Shown in pieces: positions 48,669-58,189 of a stretch of DNA of 64,000 nt (position 1 is its first letter; every line of letters starts with the position of its first letter). The stretch comes from Acidobacteriota bacterium. GTDB lineage: Bacteria; Acidobacteriota; Terriglobia; Terriglobales; Acidobacteriaceae. Below the pieces are notes generated by a model. The model worked only from the letters and a program-made list of their open reading frames with translations, had not been told where the DNA came from and did no database searches. The translations under genes were made by a program, and so were the position numbers. The stretch covers positions 1 to 64,000 of the forward strand of contig JAJZBZ010000004.1 in the NCBI GenBank assembly GCA_021846275.1. Direction: 5' to 3'.

Positions 48669-50654
48669 ATGGCGACGCAGGTTGCGAGCGGTGTGGACAG
48701 GTGGCATGGATGGCTGGGTGAGCCGGGTGGGTTGACGGCTGAGGGGTTCAGGCGCTGGGTGAGCGAGCGGCTGGGTGAGGCTGAGGCGGCGATTGCGGCG
48801 CTGGTGGCGGTCGAGGGTGGGCGGACGCTGGGGAATACGCTGGCGCTGTATGACAGCGCGGTGGAGATGCTGGCGCTGGCGGGGTCGCAGGCTGGGGTGC
48901 TGAACTCGGTGGCGGCGGATCGGGCGGTACGCGACCAGGCGCAGGCCGAGGCGCAGCGCGTGGCGCAGGCGGCGACGGCGCTGAGCCTGAATCGGGCGGT
49001 GTATGACGCGCTGTGTGCGCTGGACGCCGACGAGATGGCGGCGGCGAGCGAGGCGACGCGGCACTATGTGAGGCGGACGCTGCTGGGGTATCGGCTGGCG
49101 GGCGTGGACCGGGATGAGCCGACGAGGCGGCGGCTGGCGGAGTTGCAGGAGCGTGCGACGCGACTTGGGCTTGAGTTCAGCCGGAATATCCAGGAGGGTG
49201 GACGGACGGTGGTGGCGGAGAATGCCGGCGAGCTGGACGGGCTGCCGGAGGATTTTCTGGCGCGGCATACGCCGGACTGTGATGGTCGGTTCACGCTGAC
49301 GACGGACCAGCCGGAGATGCAGCCGGTGATGACGTTTGCGCACTCGCATGGGCTGCGGGAGCGGATGTTTCTGGCGTATAACACGCGGTGCTATCCGGAG
49401 AATCGGCGGGTGCTGCTGGAGGTGCTGGAGACGCGGCAGGAGATTGCGCGGTTGCTGGGATTCAGGAGCTGGGCGGACCTGGCGACGGCGGATCAGATGA
49501 TGGGTTCGGCGGGGAATGTGCGGGAGTTTCTGGCGCGTCTGGAAGAGGCGAGTCGCGAGGGCGCGGAGCGGGAGTTTGCGCTGGTGAGGGAGTTTGCTCT
49601 CAGCCGTGACGCGAATGCGAAGCTGGACGCGGCGAGCCGCGGCTACTGGTACGAGCAGTATCGGCGGTCGGCGTATGCGTTCGATTCGCAGTCGGTGAGG
49701 CCGTATTTTCCGTATGCGCAGGTGGAGCGCGGCGTGTTGGCGACGGCGGAGAAGCTGTTTCAGGTGGAGTTTCGGCGGGCCGGGGCGACGGGCTGGCATG
49801 AGGATGTATCGGTGTGGGAGGTGTGGGACGGCGAGCGGGCGATGGGACGGTTTTATCTGGACATGCATCCGCGCGAGGGCAAGGACAAGTGGTTTTCGGC
49901 GGCTCCGGTGGTGGTGGGCGTGGGTGGGCGCGTGTTGCCGGAGGCGGCGCTGATCTGCAATTTTCCGGGCGGCGCGGCGGGCGACGCGGGGCTGATGCAG
50001 TACTCGGATGTGGTGACGTACTTCCACGAGTTTGGACACCTGATGCATGCGATTCTGGGTGGGCACACGGAGTGGGCGGGATTGTCGGGATTTGCGACGG
50101 AGGGGGATTTTATCGAGGTGCCGTCGCAGATGCTGGAGGAGTTTTTCCGCGACGTGACGCTGTTGCAGAGCTTTGCGCGGCACTATGAGACGGGCGAGGT
50201 GCTGGCGGCGGAGACGATTGAGGCGATGAAGCGCGCGGGGGCGTTTGGGCGGGCGGATTGGGTGAGGACGCAGCTTTATTACACGATGCTTTCGCTGGAT
50301 CTGCATGACGCGGACGCCGAGAAGATTGACCTGGACGAGATGACGCGGCGGCTCTACGAGGGATTGCTGCCGTGGCGGTGGATCGACGGGAACCGGATGT
50401 ATGCCAGCTTCGGGCATCTGATGGGGTACTCTTCGAACTACTACACGTATGCGCTGGACAAGGTGATTGCGCTGGATTTCTTTGCGCAGTTTGATGCGGC
50501 GGACCTGCTGGGGTGCGCGGCGGCGGAGCGATACAAGCGAAGCGTGATCGAGCAGGGCGGATCGAGGCCGGGGCGCGAGATGGTGAGGGATTTTCTGGGG
50601 CGCGATGAGGATTTTGAGGCTTTCCGGGAGTGGCTGAACGAGGAGTTTGCCTGA
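48669..50654 (+). CDS. M3 family zinc metallopeptidase (oligopeptidase)
   Basis: 'YFHEFGHLMHAILGGHTEWAGLSGFATEGDFIEVPSQMLEEF' HEFGH motif and M3 context. Confidence 0.92.
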   Translation: MATQVASGVDRWHGWLGEPGGLTAEGFRRWVSERLGEAEAAIAALVAVEGGRTLGNTLALYDSAVEMLALAGSQAGVLNSVAADRAVRDQAQAEAQRVAQAATALSLNRAVYDALCALDADEMAAASEATRHYVRRTLLGYRLAGVDRDEPTRRRLAELQERATRLGLEFSRNIQEGGRTVVAENAGELDGLPEDFLARHTPDCDGRFTLTTDQPEMQPVMTFAHSHGLRERMFLAYNTRCYPENRRVLLEVLETRQEIARLLGFRSWADLATADQMMGSAGNVREFLARLEEASREGAEREFALVREFALSRDANAKLDAASRGYWYEQYRRSAYAFDSQSVRPYFPYAQVERGVLATAEKLFQVEFRRAGATGWHEDVSVWEVWDGERAMGRFYLDMHPREGKDKWFSAAPVVVGVGGRVLPEAALICNFPGGAAGDAGLMQYSDVVTYFHEFGHLMHAILGGHTEWAGLSGFATEGDFIEVPSQMLEEFFRDVTLLQSFARHYETGEVLAAETIEAMKRAGAFGRADWVRTQLYYTMLSLDLHDADAEKIDLDEMTRRLYEGLLPWRWIDGNRMYASFGHLMGYSSNYYTYALDKVIALDFFAQFDAADLLGCAAAERYKRSVIEQGGSRPGREMVRDFLGRDEDFEAFREWLNEEFA

Positions 50655-50698
50655 AGGCGGGGTGAACGCGCGCGGACAGAACGAAAGGAGCGAGCAGG

Positions 50699-51478
50699 AT
50701 GGCGGCGGAGTTTGCGGGCAGGTGGGCGGTGGTGACGGGCGCGAGCGCGGGGATTGGGGCGGCGCTGGCGCGGGAGCTGGCGCGCGAGGGCGCGAAGCTG
50801 ATCCTGACGGCGCGCAGGGCGGACCGGCTGGAGGCGCTGGCGACGGAGCTGCGCGCGCAGGGGACGGAGGTTCGCGTGGTGGTGGCGGACCTGAACGAGC
50901 GCGGCGGGCCGCAGGCGATTTTCGAGGCGACGGCGGGGGTGGTGGTCGATGTGCTGGTGAACAATGCCGGGCTGGGGCAGTATGGGGCGTTTGTGAGCAG
51001 CGGCATCGAGCAGGAACTGAGCCAGGTGAGGGTGAACTGCGAGGCGATGGTGCATCTGACGCGGCTGTTTGCGCCGGGGATGGCGGAGCGGCGGCGCGGG
51101 TGGATTCTGGTGGTGGCCTCGACGGCGAGCTTTCAGCCGGTGCCGTATCTGACGACGTATGCGGCGACGAAGGCGTTTGATCGATTCTTTGCCGAGGCGC
51201 TGGCGGCGGAGATGGCGTCGAGCGGAGTGAGGGTGACGGCACTGTGTCCGGGACCGACGGAGAGTGAGTTTTTCGAGGTTGCCGGAGCGGCGAAGTTTCG
51301 CGGGCGCGGCGTGCAGCGCGTGGAGGTGGTGGCGCGGCGCGCGGTGAGGGCGCTTGGGCGCGGGCAAAGGGTGATTATTCCGTATGCGAGTGGACGGCTG
51401 ACGGCGCTGGCGGTGCGGTTGCTGCCGACGCGGTGGATTACGGCGGTGGTGGAGCGGGCGGCGCGACCGGCGCGGTAG
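50699..51478 (+). CDS. SDR family oxidoreductase
   Basis: 'AVVTGASAGIGAALARELAREGAKLILTARR', 'VNNAGLGQYG', 'YAATKAFDRFFAEAL'. Confidence 0.88.
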   Translation: MAAEFAGRWAVVTGASAGIGAALARELAREGAKLILTARRADRLEALATELRAQGTEVRVVVADLNERGGPQAIFEATAGVVVDVLVNNAGLGQYGAFVSSGIEQELSQVRVNCEAMVHLTRLFAPGMAERRRGWILVVASTASFQPVPYLTTYAATKAFDRFFAEALAAEMASSGVRVTALCPGPTESEFFEVAGAAKFRGRGVQRVEVVARRAVRALGRGQRVIIPYASGRLTALAVRLLPTRWITAVVERAARPAR

Positions 51479-51550
51479 CGGGAATGCAAAAAAATCCTTT
51501 GGAGACTGGGAGTGGTGCTCGTGGAATTGTGGTCACGCGCGCGTGTGGCT

Positions 51551-52192
51551 TCAGTGGCCCGCAGCGGAGGTTTTGGGCTGGACGATTTTGAAGGACTGGA
51601 AGAAGTGAGTGATGTCGGCCTCGTTGCGGTCCTCGGCTGAGGGGTAGGTGGCGATGAGCATGTAAAGGCGCGGCGCGGCCCAGATGAAGCGGGCGTCGAG
51701 GTAGCCGCCGTTTGCGTTTTTGGCGACGAACTGGCGCGCGGGATAGCCCTGGTCGGTGTTGTTCTGCTCGGAGAGCTGCGAGGTGTAGGTGGCGTCGATG
51801 GCCTGGGTGCGTGCGGCGTCAAAGATGGCCTCGACGCGGTCGCCATGGACGCGGGCGACGGGTGGATTGTCCTCCCAGGCGACAGCGAAGGTGGAGTTGG
51901 CGTCGGGGTGGGCGATCATCATCCGGACCGGCTCATGACCGCCGCGCTCGTTGGTGGCCTGGGTGGTGGTTTCGACGGGATTGGAGGGAACGGCGGCCAT
52001 GAAGCCGTTGGCGGATTCGTCGGCGTTCTGCCAGGTGAGGGTGGACGGCTTGTGCTGGAGAACGGCTGGAACCTGTGTGGAGCTGACGATGGTGAAGCTG
52101 TTGCGCTGCCAGGAGTCCCAGTGCTCGTAGACGTAGTAACCGGCGGCGGCGAGGACGACAACCACGATGTAGATGTAGGTTCGCTTCTTCAT
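51551..52192 (-). CDS. Membrane-anchored hypothetical protein
   Basis: N-terminal TM 'MKKRTYIYIVVVVLAAAGYYVYEHWDSW'; codes on to 'DITHFFQSFKIVQPKTSAAGH'. Confidence 0.7.
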   Translation of the reverse strand: MKKRTYIYIVVVVLAAAGYYVYEHWDSWQRNSFTIVSSTQVPAVLQHKPSTLTWQNADESANGFMAAVPSNPVETTTQATNERGGHEPVRMMIAHPDANSTFAVAWEDNPPVARVHGDRVEAIFDAARTQAIDATYTSQLSEQNNTDQGYPARQFVAKNANGGYLDARFIWAAPRLYMLIATYPSAEDRNEADITHFFQSFKIVQPKTSAAGH

Positions 52193-52554
52193 GCGGCACG
52201 GAGACCTGTCCGGAGTTTTGCCGGGAACCGTGGGTTCCGTGGGCAGCGGAGCGGCGGATGGAGTTGGGTATCCGACTGATCCGGCGGGGGATGCCGGTGA
52301 GCAGAGGGAGGACCAGCCGTCGCTTGCCAGACCAGAATACCCTGCCGGGGATTGGGCGCGGAGGGTGGATTTTGCGCTGGTGAAGAAATTGTGCCGTCTG
52401 GGACAACTTTTCTGTGAGGCAGGCATCTGAGTTAACAGCAAGCAGAGGCACCACAGCAGTAAGTCCTTCCTGAATGATCTACCACGTTGTTCGTCCCGCT
52501 TGGGACTCCCTTCCAAATATCCTCTGAAAATCCAACCTGAATTGCCTCTCGAGG

Positions 52555-52576
52555 GGGTTCGCCGGAAGGCGAACCC
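52555..52576. other. Perfect hairpin with GGAA loop
   Basis: GGGTTCGCC-GGAA-GGCGAACCC, 9-bp stem upstream of pgeF. Confidence 0.75.
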
Positions 52577-52658
52577 GTCGCTCGTGTTTGCGCGAGTGAT
52601 TTTGCATGCACGAGGAACGATAGGCGTGCCTGCATCGGCGACCTACAATCGGAGGAGC

Positions 52659-53516
52659 ATGACGACGGGGACGAGCACGAATTCGTGGCTGCGCGGGGAT
52701 TCGCTGTTGCGCGTGGCGGAGTGGGAGCGCGAGCTGCCGTGGCTTTGGCACGGGTTCAGCACGAGGGTGGGCGGAGTGAGCGTGGCGTATGGCGCTGGTG
52801 GTGACGATAAAGGCGAGACTTGCGGCGATCTGAATCTGGGCTTTACGGCGGAGGACGAGCCGGAGCGCGTGCGCGAGAACAGGCGGCGACTGGTGGAGCT
52901 GGCCACGGGCTGCGCGGAGACGCAGCTTGCCCTGATTCGGCAGATTCACTCCGGGGCGTCGGTGGTGCTGCGCGCGGGCGAGCCGGTGTGGAGCGAAGCG
53001 CCGCAGGCCGACGGGGTGATGAGCGACCAGACGGGTGTGCTGCTGGCGGTGCAGACGGCGGATTGCATTCCGGTGCTGGTGGCGGACGCGGAGCGGCGCG
53101 TGGTGGCGGCGTTTCACGCCGGGTGGCGCGGGACGGTGCAGCGGATTGTGGAGCGGGGAGTGGCGCGGCTATGCGAGGAGTTTGGCTGCGCGCCGGAGCG
53201 GCTGGTGGCGGCGATCGGGCCGGGGATTGGCGGGTGCTGCTATGCGGTGGGCGAAGAGCTACGGACGCGGTTTGGCGCGGAGTTTGCGTATGCGGACGCG
53301 CTGTTTCGACGCGCTGACGATGGAGTGCTTCCGAGTGGACTTTTTCTGGACCTGACGGAGGCCAATCGGCGGCAACTGCTGGATGCGGGCGTGTGCGGAG
53401 AGCGGATTGCGCGGGTGGGTGGTTGCACGGCCTGCCAGACGAAGCGGTTTTTCTCCTATCGCGCGCAGCGGGGACGGACGGGCCGGATGATGAGCGTGAT
53501 CGGGATTGCGCCGTGA
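52659..53516 (+). CDS. pgeF: Laccase-domain (YfiH) protein / peptidoglycan editing factor PgeF
   Basis: 'WLWHGFSTRVGGVS', 'QIHSGASVVL', 'QTADCIPVLVADAERRVVAAFHAGWRGTVQRIVE', 'AAIGPGIGGCCYAVGEEL'. Confidence 0.92.
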   Translation: MTTGTSTNSWLRGDSLLRVAEWERELPWLWHGFSTRVGGVSVAYGAGGDDKGETCGDLNLGFTAEDEPERVRENRRRLVELATGCAETQLALIRQIHSGASVVLRAGEPVWSEAPQADGVMSDQTGVLLAVQTADCIPVLVADAERRVVAAFHAGWRGTVQRIVERGVARLCEEFGCAPERLVAAIGPGIGGCCYAVGEELRTRFGAEFAYADALFRRADDGVLPSGLFLDLTEANRRQLLDAGVCGERIARVGGCTACQTKRFFSYRAQRGRTGRMMSVIGIAP

Positions 53517-53627
53517 CGAATGGGCCGAGCGAGCATCGGCTGCGCTGAACTGGCGCGGCGGCGGTGAGTTTTCTGCTGCCGGGCTGAGGCGCTCGATATA
53601 GTATGGGGAAAAGGTTGATGAGGGTCG

Positions 53628-54851
53628 ATGGCAATGCATGATTCGTGGGAGGGTTCGCGCGCGGAGATGAGTCCGCGGCAGGATGCGCGGGCAGATGCTC
53701 GACCGGACGCGCGTGGCGACGGACGCGTGCCGCAGATGCCGCCGCAGCGCGGGCAGGAATCGCGCGTTGAGCCGCGCTCTGAACCGCGCATTCAGGAGGC
53801 GCGGATGTATCCGTCCGTGGGCGAGTTGCGCGGCTATCCGCAGCGCGGATATGAGGGAACCGCGGCGCAGGCGGGTGTACGCGGCGCGGATGCTTACCAT
53901 CCGGCGGCATACAATTCAGGCGCTCGCAATTCGGAATCGTATCCGGCTGAGCCGCGCCCTGCTGAGCGGCGTCCGTTCGAACCGCAGCAGGCTGAGCCGC
54001 GCGTGGCCGAAACCCGCCCGGCGCAGCCGTATCGGAGCGACGCGCGGATGCAGGAGCTGGGGCAGCGCGTGCAGGCTTTTGGAGCGCCCGCGCCGCAGGG
54101 GGATTATCGAGGCGCGCCGCTGCCGGTGGGTCAGCCGCAGGCGGGACAGGCAGGGCCAACGCAGGCGAGTGGTTATGAACGGGGGTATCCGGCTCGCGGA
54201 CAGGCTGGGCCGCAGGGCGTGCATGGGGGTGGGTATGCGGAGGATGGGTATCCGCATGGCATTCCGCCGAGCGCGCCGGAGCCTGCGATGGCTGAGGCGT
54301 CGAGCGACGCGGGCAATGCCGGGGCAAGTGTTGGCAAGGGCGGCGACGCGGCAGCGCAGGAGCGTCCGCAGCTTCCTGCTCCGGCGGATGGCGACGGAGC
54401 GGCGCTGAAGGGTGGTTTCCAGCGGGTGGCGCAGGCGGTGCGGGCGGCGATTCCGCTGGTGCAGAAGCTGCTGCCGCTGCTGGACGGGAATCTGGCGACG
54501 ACGGTGAGCGCGCTGCTGGCTCCGCAGACGGCGCATCCGCCTGCTCCGCCGCAGGTGCATGTGGACCTGGAGCCGGTGGAGCGCGGGATGACGGAGCTGC
54601 GCGTGAGCCATCGCGAGCTGAAGACGCAGGTGGCCGAGCAGGGAACGACGCTGAAGCGCGTGGAGGACCATCTGGAACGCGTGCGCGAGGCGACGGACCG
54701 GAATACGCTGGAGCAGCAGGAACTGGTGGAGGACGTGAGAGCGGTGGGCGCGCGGGTGAGCCGGTTCATCGTGATCGGGGTACTGCTGCTGGCGCTTTCG
54801 GTGGGACTGAATGTCTATCTGCTGATTCAGTTGCAGCATATTTTCCGCTAA
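53628..54851 (+). CDS. Hypothetical protein: low-complexity R/P/Q/E-rich N-terminus, coiled coil and C-terminal TM helix
   Basis: Disordered N-terminal ~200 aa; C-terminal 'QVHVDLEPVERGMTELRVSHRELKTQVAEQGTTLKRVEDHLERV' then 'FIVIGVLLLALSVGLNVYLLIQ'. Confidence 0.7.
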   Translation: MAMHDSWEGSRAEMSPRQDARADARPDARGDGRVPQMPPQRGQESRVEPRSEPRIQEARMYPSVGELRGYPQRGYEGTAAQAGVRGADAYHPAAYNSGARNSESYPAEPRPAERRPFEPQQAEPRVAETRPAQPYRSDARMQELGQRVQAFGAPAPQGDYRGAPLPVGQPQAGQAGPTQASGYERGYPARGQAGPQGVHGGGYAEDGYPHGIPPSAPEPAMAEASSDAGNAGASVGKGGDAAAQERPQLPAPADGDGAALKGGFQRVAQAVRAAIPLVQKLLPLLDGNLATTVSALLAPQTAHPPAPPQVHVDLEPVERGMTELRVSHRELKTQVAEQGTTLKRVEDHLERVREATDRNTLEQQELVEDVRAVGARVSRFIVIGVLLLALSVGLNVYLLIQLQHIFR

Positions 54852-55172
54852 ACGACTGGTCGGGTCGGGGTTTGCGGTGCGTTTGCACTGTGGGTGGGGC
54901 AGGCGCGCGTTTGCCTGAATGTTGATCCAGAGAAAATCCTTATCCATAAAATGAAAGCCACTTGTCGGTTTTCTGCTCGCTTTTTCCGATTTCGAGATGC
55001 GAGACGTTGCCAGTCGTATTTTCGAGGGACTACTATGCGCCTAGTCCTGAACGAAAGTCGGCTCAGAGGCTCGCGTTCGAGGGGACGAGAACCTGGCAGA
55101 ACGGTTTCCCGGGGCATGGGAGCCGGATAAAAAAATGGCGCGCTTGTGACGCCATCGCGGGGAGTGTCAGAT

Positions 55173-55955
55173 ATGGCATGGTATGCCTATTGTGTCAGTG
55201 AAAAGCAGTCTTTCCCGGAGTTAGCCCGCCATCGTAAACCAGTACCGCTTGAGTCCGTGACCGGCATCGGTGGCGGCCAGGTATTTCTGTATCCGGCCAG
55301 CGACCTGGCGATTGTGGTCAGCGAGTACGCCGGTTCCGAAGCGCTGAACCAGCGCGCGGGAGTGGACCATGCGCGGGTGATCTCGGAGTGCTTCCATAAA
55401 TCGACGGTGCTGCCGTTTCGGTTTGGCACGGTTTTTCAGGACGATGAAAGCCTGCGGAAGTCGATCCGGTCGAATCAGCGGCAGTTCCAGGGGAATCTGG
55501 AGCGGCTGCTGGGCAAGACGGAGATGCACCTGAAGGTGACGGTCGAGGATTGCTGCAAGGAGCTGGGCGTGGTGCCGAGCATCGAGACCGTGGGACGCGG
55601 CTACCTGAGCAATCTGCGGGAGACGGCGTCGCGACAGCGCGAGCGGCAGACGCGGGCGCGAGCGGTGGCGTTTCAGTTGCACCGGATGTTTGCACCGCTG
55701 GATGAGGAAGTGACCTGTCGCGTGCTGGAGAACGGGAAGATGCTGCTGGATATTGCGCATCTGATCGACCGGCGCTGCGTGGAACGCTACCAGAACAAAT
55801 ATGCCGCGACGGTGCAGATGATGAAGGAGTGCCAGTTGCAGCTCTCCGGTCCGTGGCCGCCGTATCATTTTGTGCATCGCCTGACGCGGGCGGCGCAAAC
55901 GACGGTGGCTCCAGCCGAGCGCGCGGTGGCAGCTTCTCAGCTTGCCGCTGTCTGA
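55173..55955 (+). CDS. GvpL/GvpF family gas vesicle protein homologue (orphan)
   Basis: 'YAYCVSE', 'VLPFRFGTVFQDDESLRKSI', 'LERLLGKTEMHLKVTV', C-terminal 'LQLSGPWPPYHFV'. Confidence 0.82.
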   Translation: MAWYAYCVSEKQSFPELARHRKPVPLESVTGIGGGQVFLYPASDLAIVVSEYAGSEALNQRAGVDHARVISECFHKSTVLPFRFGTVFQDDESLRKSIRSNQRQFQGNLERLLGKTEMHLKVTVEDCCKELGVVPSIETVGRGYLSNLRETASRQRERQTRARAVAFQLHRMFAPLDEEVTCRVLENGKMLLDIAHLIDRRCVERYQNKYAATVQMMKECQLQLSGPWPPYHFVHRLTRAAQTTVAPAERAVAASQLAAV

Positions 55956-55956
55956 G

Positions 55957-56586
55957 CATTGCATTGCATGCAGCGGCTGCGCGCTTTCGCGCGCCACGGC
56001 CATCTGTGGCCGTTTCCGTTGGTCGCGGGTGGGCTGTGGGCGACGGCGATGGGAAAGCAAAAGCAGAAGCAGATTCCCTGCGGGAATGACAACAAAAAAG
56101 CAAAGGCAACTGCAACGGCAAAAAGCAGAAGCAGATTCCCTGCGGGAATGACAACAAAAAAGCAAAGGCAACTGCAACGGCAAAAAGCAGAAGCAGATTC
56201 CCTGCGGGAATGACAACAAAAAAGCAAAGGCAACGGAAACCGCGGAAGCTCCGCTCCTGTGCAAACTGCGTATGCGTTCTTGCTGACGACTGACGGCTGA
56301 CGGCTGACGACTCAGGAGCAGATTCCCTGCGGGAATGACAACAAAAAAGCAAAGGCAACGGAAACCGCGGAAGCTCCGGCTCCTGTGCAAACTGCGTATG
56401 CGTTCTTGCTGACGACTGACGGCTGACGGCTGACGACTCAGAAGCAGATTCCCTGCGGGAATGACAACAAAAAAGCAAAGGCAAGGACAACGCCTGGATG
56501 GTGACCGCCGACGTTGCCTGTTTGTGTCTGCACGCGACCAGCGGGAGCGGCAACTGCGCGAACGCGCGGCTGCTGCATGCAATGCC
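55957..56586. repeat. Mosaic palindromic repeat element D: forward head, five tail modules, inverted head
   Basis: GCATTGCATGCAGCGGCTGCGCGCTTTCGCGCGCC at left and GCGCGAACGCGCGGCTGCTGCATGCAATGC at right; ATTCCCTGCGGGAATGACAACAAAAAAGCAAA at 56073, 56135, 56197, 56322, 56448. Confidence 0.9.
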
Positions 56587-56591
56587 TGGGG

Positions 56592-57239
56592 TCAGGAGCG
56601 GGAGGTGGAACTGCGGCGGTGGCGGATGAGGACGCTGCCGGCGCGTGTGGCCTGTGCGGCGCGGTCGATTTTTTTCCAGAAGCCGAGGAAGTAATCGATG
56701 GCGGAGATGGTGGAGACGAGCGCGGCGAAGTAGATGGCGGCGATGGCGATGGAGGCGACGGGCATGATGAATGGCCCGAAGTGCCAGGAGTCCCAGCGGT
56801 GAGCGAGGATCGACGAGGTGACGGCGACGATCTGGATGACGGTTTTGAGTTTGCCGAGGTCGCTGGCCTGGATGGTGAATCCTTCGGAGGCGGCGATGGA
56901 GCGCAGGCCGGAGATGAGGAATTCGCGGCCGATGATGAGGACGGCGATCCAGACCTTGACGACGGCGGGATTGAAGGCGACGAGCGCGACGAAGGCGGAG
57001 GTGACGAGGATTTTGTCGGCGAGCGGGTCGAGGAGGATGCCCATGGTGGTGATCTGGCCGCGCTTGCGGGCGAGGTAGCCGTCGACGCCGTCGGTGACGG
57101 AGGCGAGGACGAATAGCAGAGACGCGGCGATCTCCTGCGCGCCCCAGCCGGTGTGCCAGGGGAAGTGCGAAGAGAGCATCCAGAGCAGAAGCGGGATCAT
57201 GAGGATGCGGCTCAGCGTGATGGAGTTGGGCAGATTCAC
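56592..57239 (-). CDS. pgsA: CDP-diacylglycerol--glycerol-3-phosphate 3-phosphatidyltransferase
   Basis: 'NLPNSITLSRILMIPLLL', 'DGVDGYLARKRGQITTMGILLDPLADKIL' CDP-alcohol phosphotransferase motif. Confidence 0.92.
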   Translation of the reverse strand: MNLPNSITLSRILMIPLLLWMLSSHFPWHTGWGAQEIAASLLFVLASVTDGVDGYLARKRGQITTMGILLDPLADKILVTSAFVALVAFNPAVVKVWIAVLIIGREFLISGLRSIAASEGFTIQASDLGKLKTVIQIVAVTSSILAHRWDSWHFGPFIMPVASIAIAAIYFAALVSTISAIDYFLGFWKKIDRAAQATRAGSVLIRHRRSSTSRS

Positions 57240-57451
57240 GGGCGATGGTCTCGGTTCGCGTTACGGTTCTGGGATTCGCGTTGCGGGCTGGCTTGCATCC
57301 GTGCGACGGGCGAGCGCGATGGCTGCGATGCGCGTGCGGGATAGTGGCATTATATGCGGGATCGGGGTGGCGTGGTGGGAATTGCTGCGGGGGCGACGGA
57401 CTGGTGAGTGCCGACTGGCTGCGGCTGCGCGGGTAGAATACCTGCCAGTGG

Positions 57452-58189
57452 TTGCTGTTGGCGCGGTTGAGTGCATGGAGGTGGGGTTTGAAGCGGATTC
57501 TGGTGGTGGATGACGAGGCGCAGATTACGCGGGTGCTGGGGACGGCGCTGCGCGCGGCGGGGTATGAGGTGTCGACGGCGGCCAATGGGCTGGAGGCGTG
57601 GACGGCGATTGAGGCGCGGATGCCGGATATGGTGATTACCGACCTGGCGATGCCGCAGATGAATGGGCTGGAGCTGACGCAGGCGGTGAGGCGCGTGGCG
57701 CGGACTCCGATTCTGGTGCTGAGCGTGAGGGACGCGGAGGCGACGAAGGTGAAGGCGCTGGACGCGGGCGCGGATGATTATCTGACGAAGCCGTTCGGGG
57801 TGTCGGAGCTGCTGGCGCGGGTGAGAGCGCATTTGCGGCGGAATGAGGCGGACGACGCGGAGCAGGAGCATCTGGTGGTGGGCGTGTTTGTGCTGGATGC
57901 GCCGCGGCATGAGATCACGCTCGGCGGTGAGGCGCTGAGCCTGACGCCGAAGGAGTATGACCTGATGGCACTGCTGCTGCGGAATGCGGATCGTGTGATG
58001 CGGCACAGGCAGTTGCTGCGCGCGCTGTGGGGTCCGCAGGGCGAGGATCAGCCGCAGCATCTGCGCGTTCTGGTGGGGCAGTTGCGGAAGAAGCTGGATC
58101 GCGGGGATGGGGTGGGGTATATTGCGAGCGAGCCGTGGGTGGGGTATCGGCTGCATGCGGAGGGTTTTGCGGCAGCGGGAGACGAGTGA
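57452..58189 (+). CDS. OmpR/KdpE-family response regulator
   Basis: 'RILVVDDEAQITRVLGTALRAAGYEVSTAANG', 'TPILVLSVRDAEATKVKALDAGADDYLTKPFGVSELLARVRAHLRR', wHTH 'GGEALSLTPKEYDLMALLLRNADRVMRHRQLL'; TTG at 57488 is an alternative start. Confidence 0.9.
   Translation: MLLARLSAWRWGLKRILVVDDEAQITRVLGTALRAAGYEVSTAANGLEAWTAIEARMPDMVITDLAMPQMNGLELTQAVRRVARTPILVLSVRDAEATKVKALDAGADDYLTKPFGVSELLARVRAHLRRNEADDAEQEHLVVGVFVLDAPRHEITLGGEALSLTPKEYDLMALLLRNADRVMRHRQLLRALWGPQGEDQPQHLRVLVGQLRKKLDRGDGVGYIASEPWVGYRLHAEGFAAAGDE

Noticed and set aside
48126-51242. 1038-aa minus-strand ORF
   Set aside because: Pro/Arg/Ser-rich antisense of the M3 peptidase and SDR genes.
56073-56480. Possible CRISPR array
   Set aside because: Spacers are themselves repeated (62-bp and ~125-bp tandem units), flanked by inverted heads, and no cas genes are present.
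55221-57585. ORFs with CHSRRESASAF / FVVIPAGNLLL repeats near 56000-56500
   Set aside because: Products of repeat element D, no independent coding evidence.
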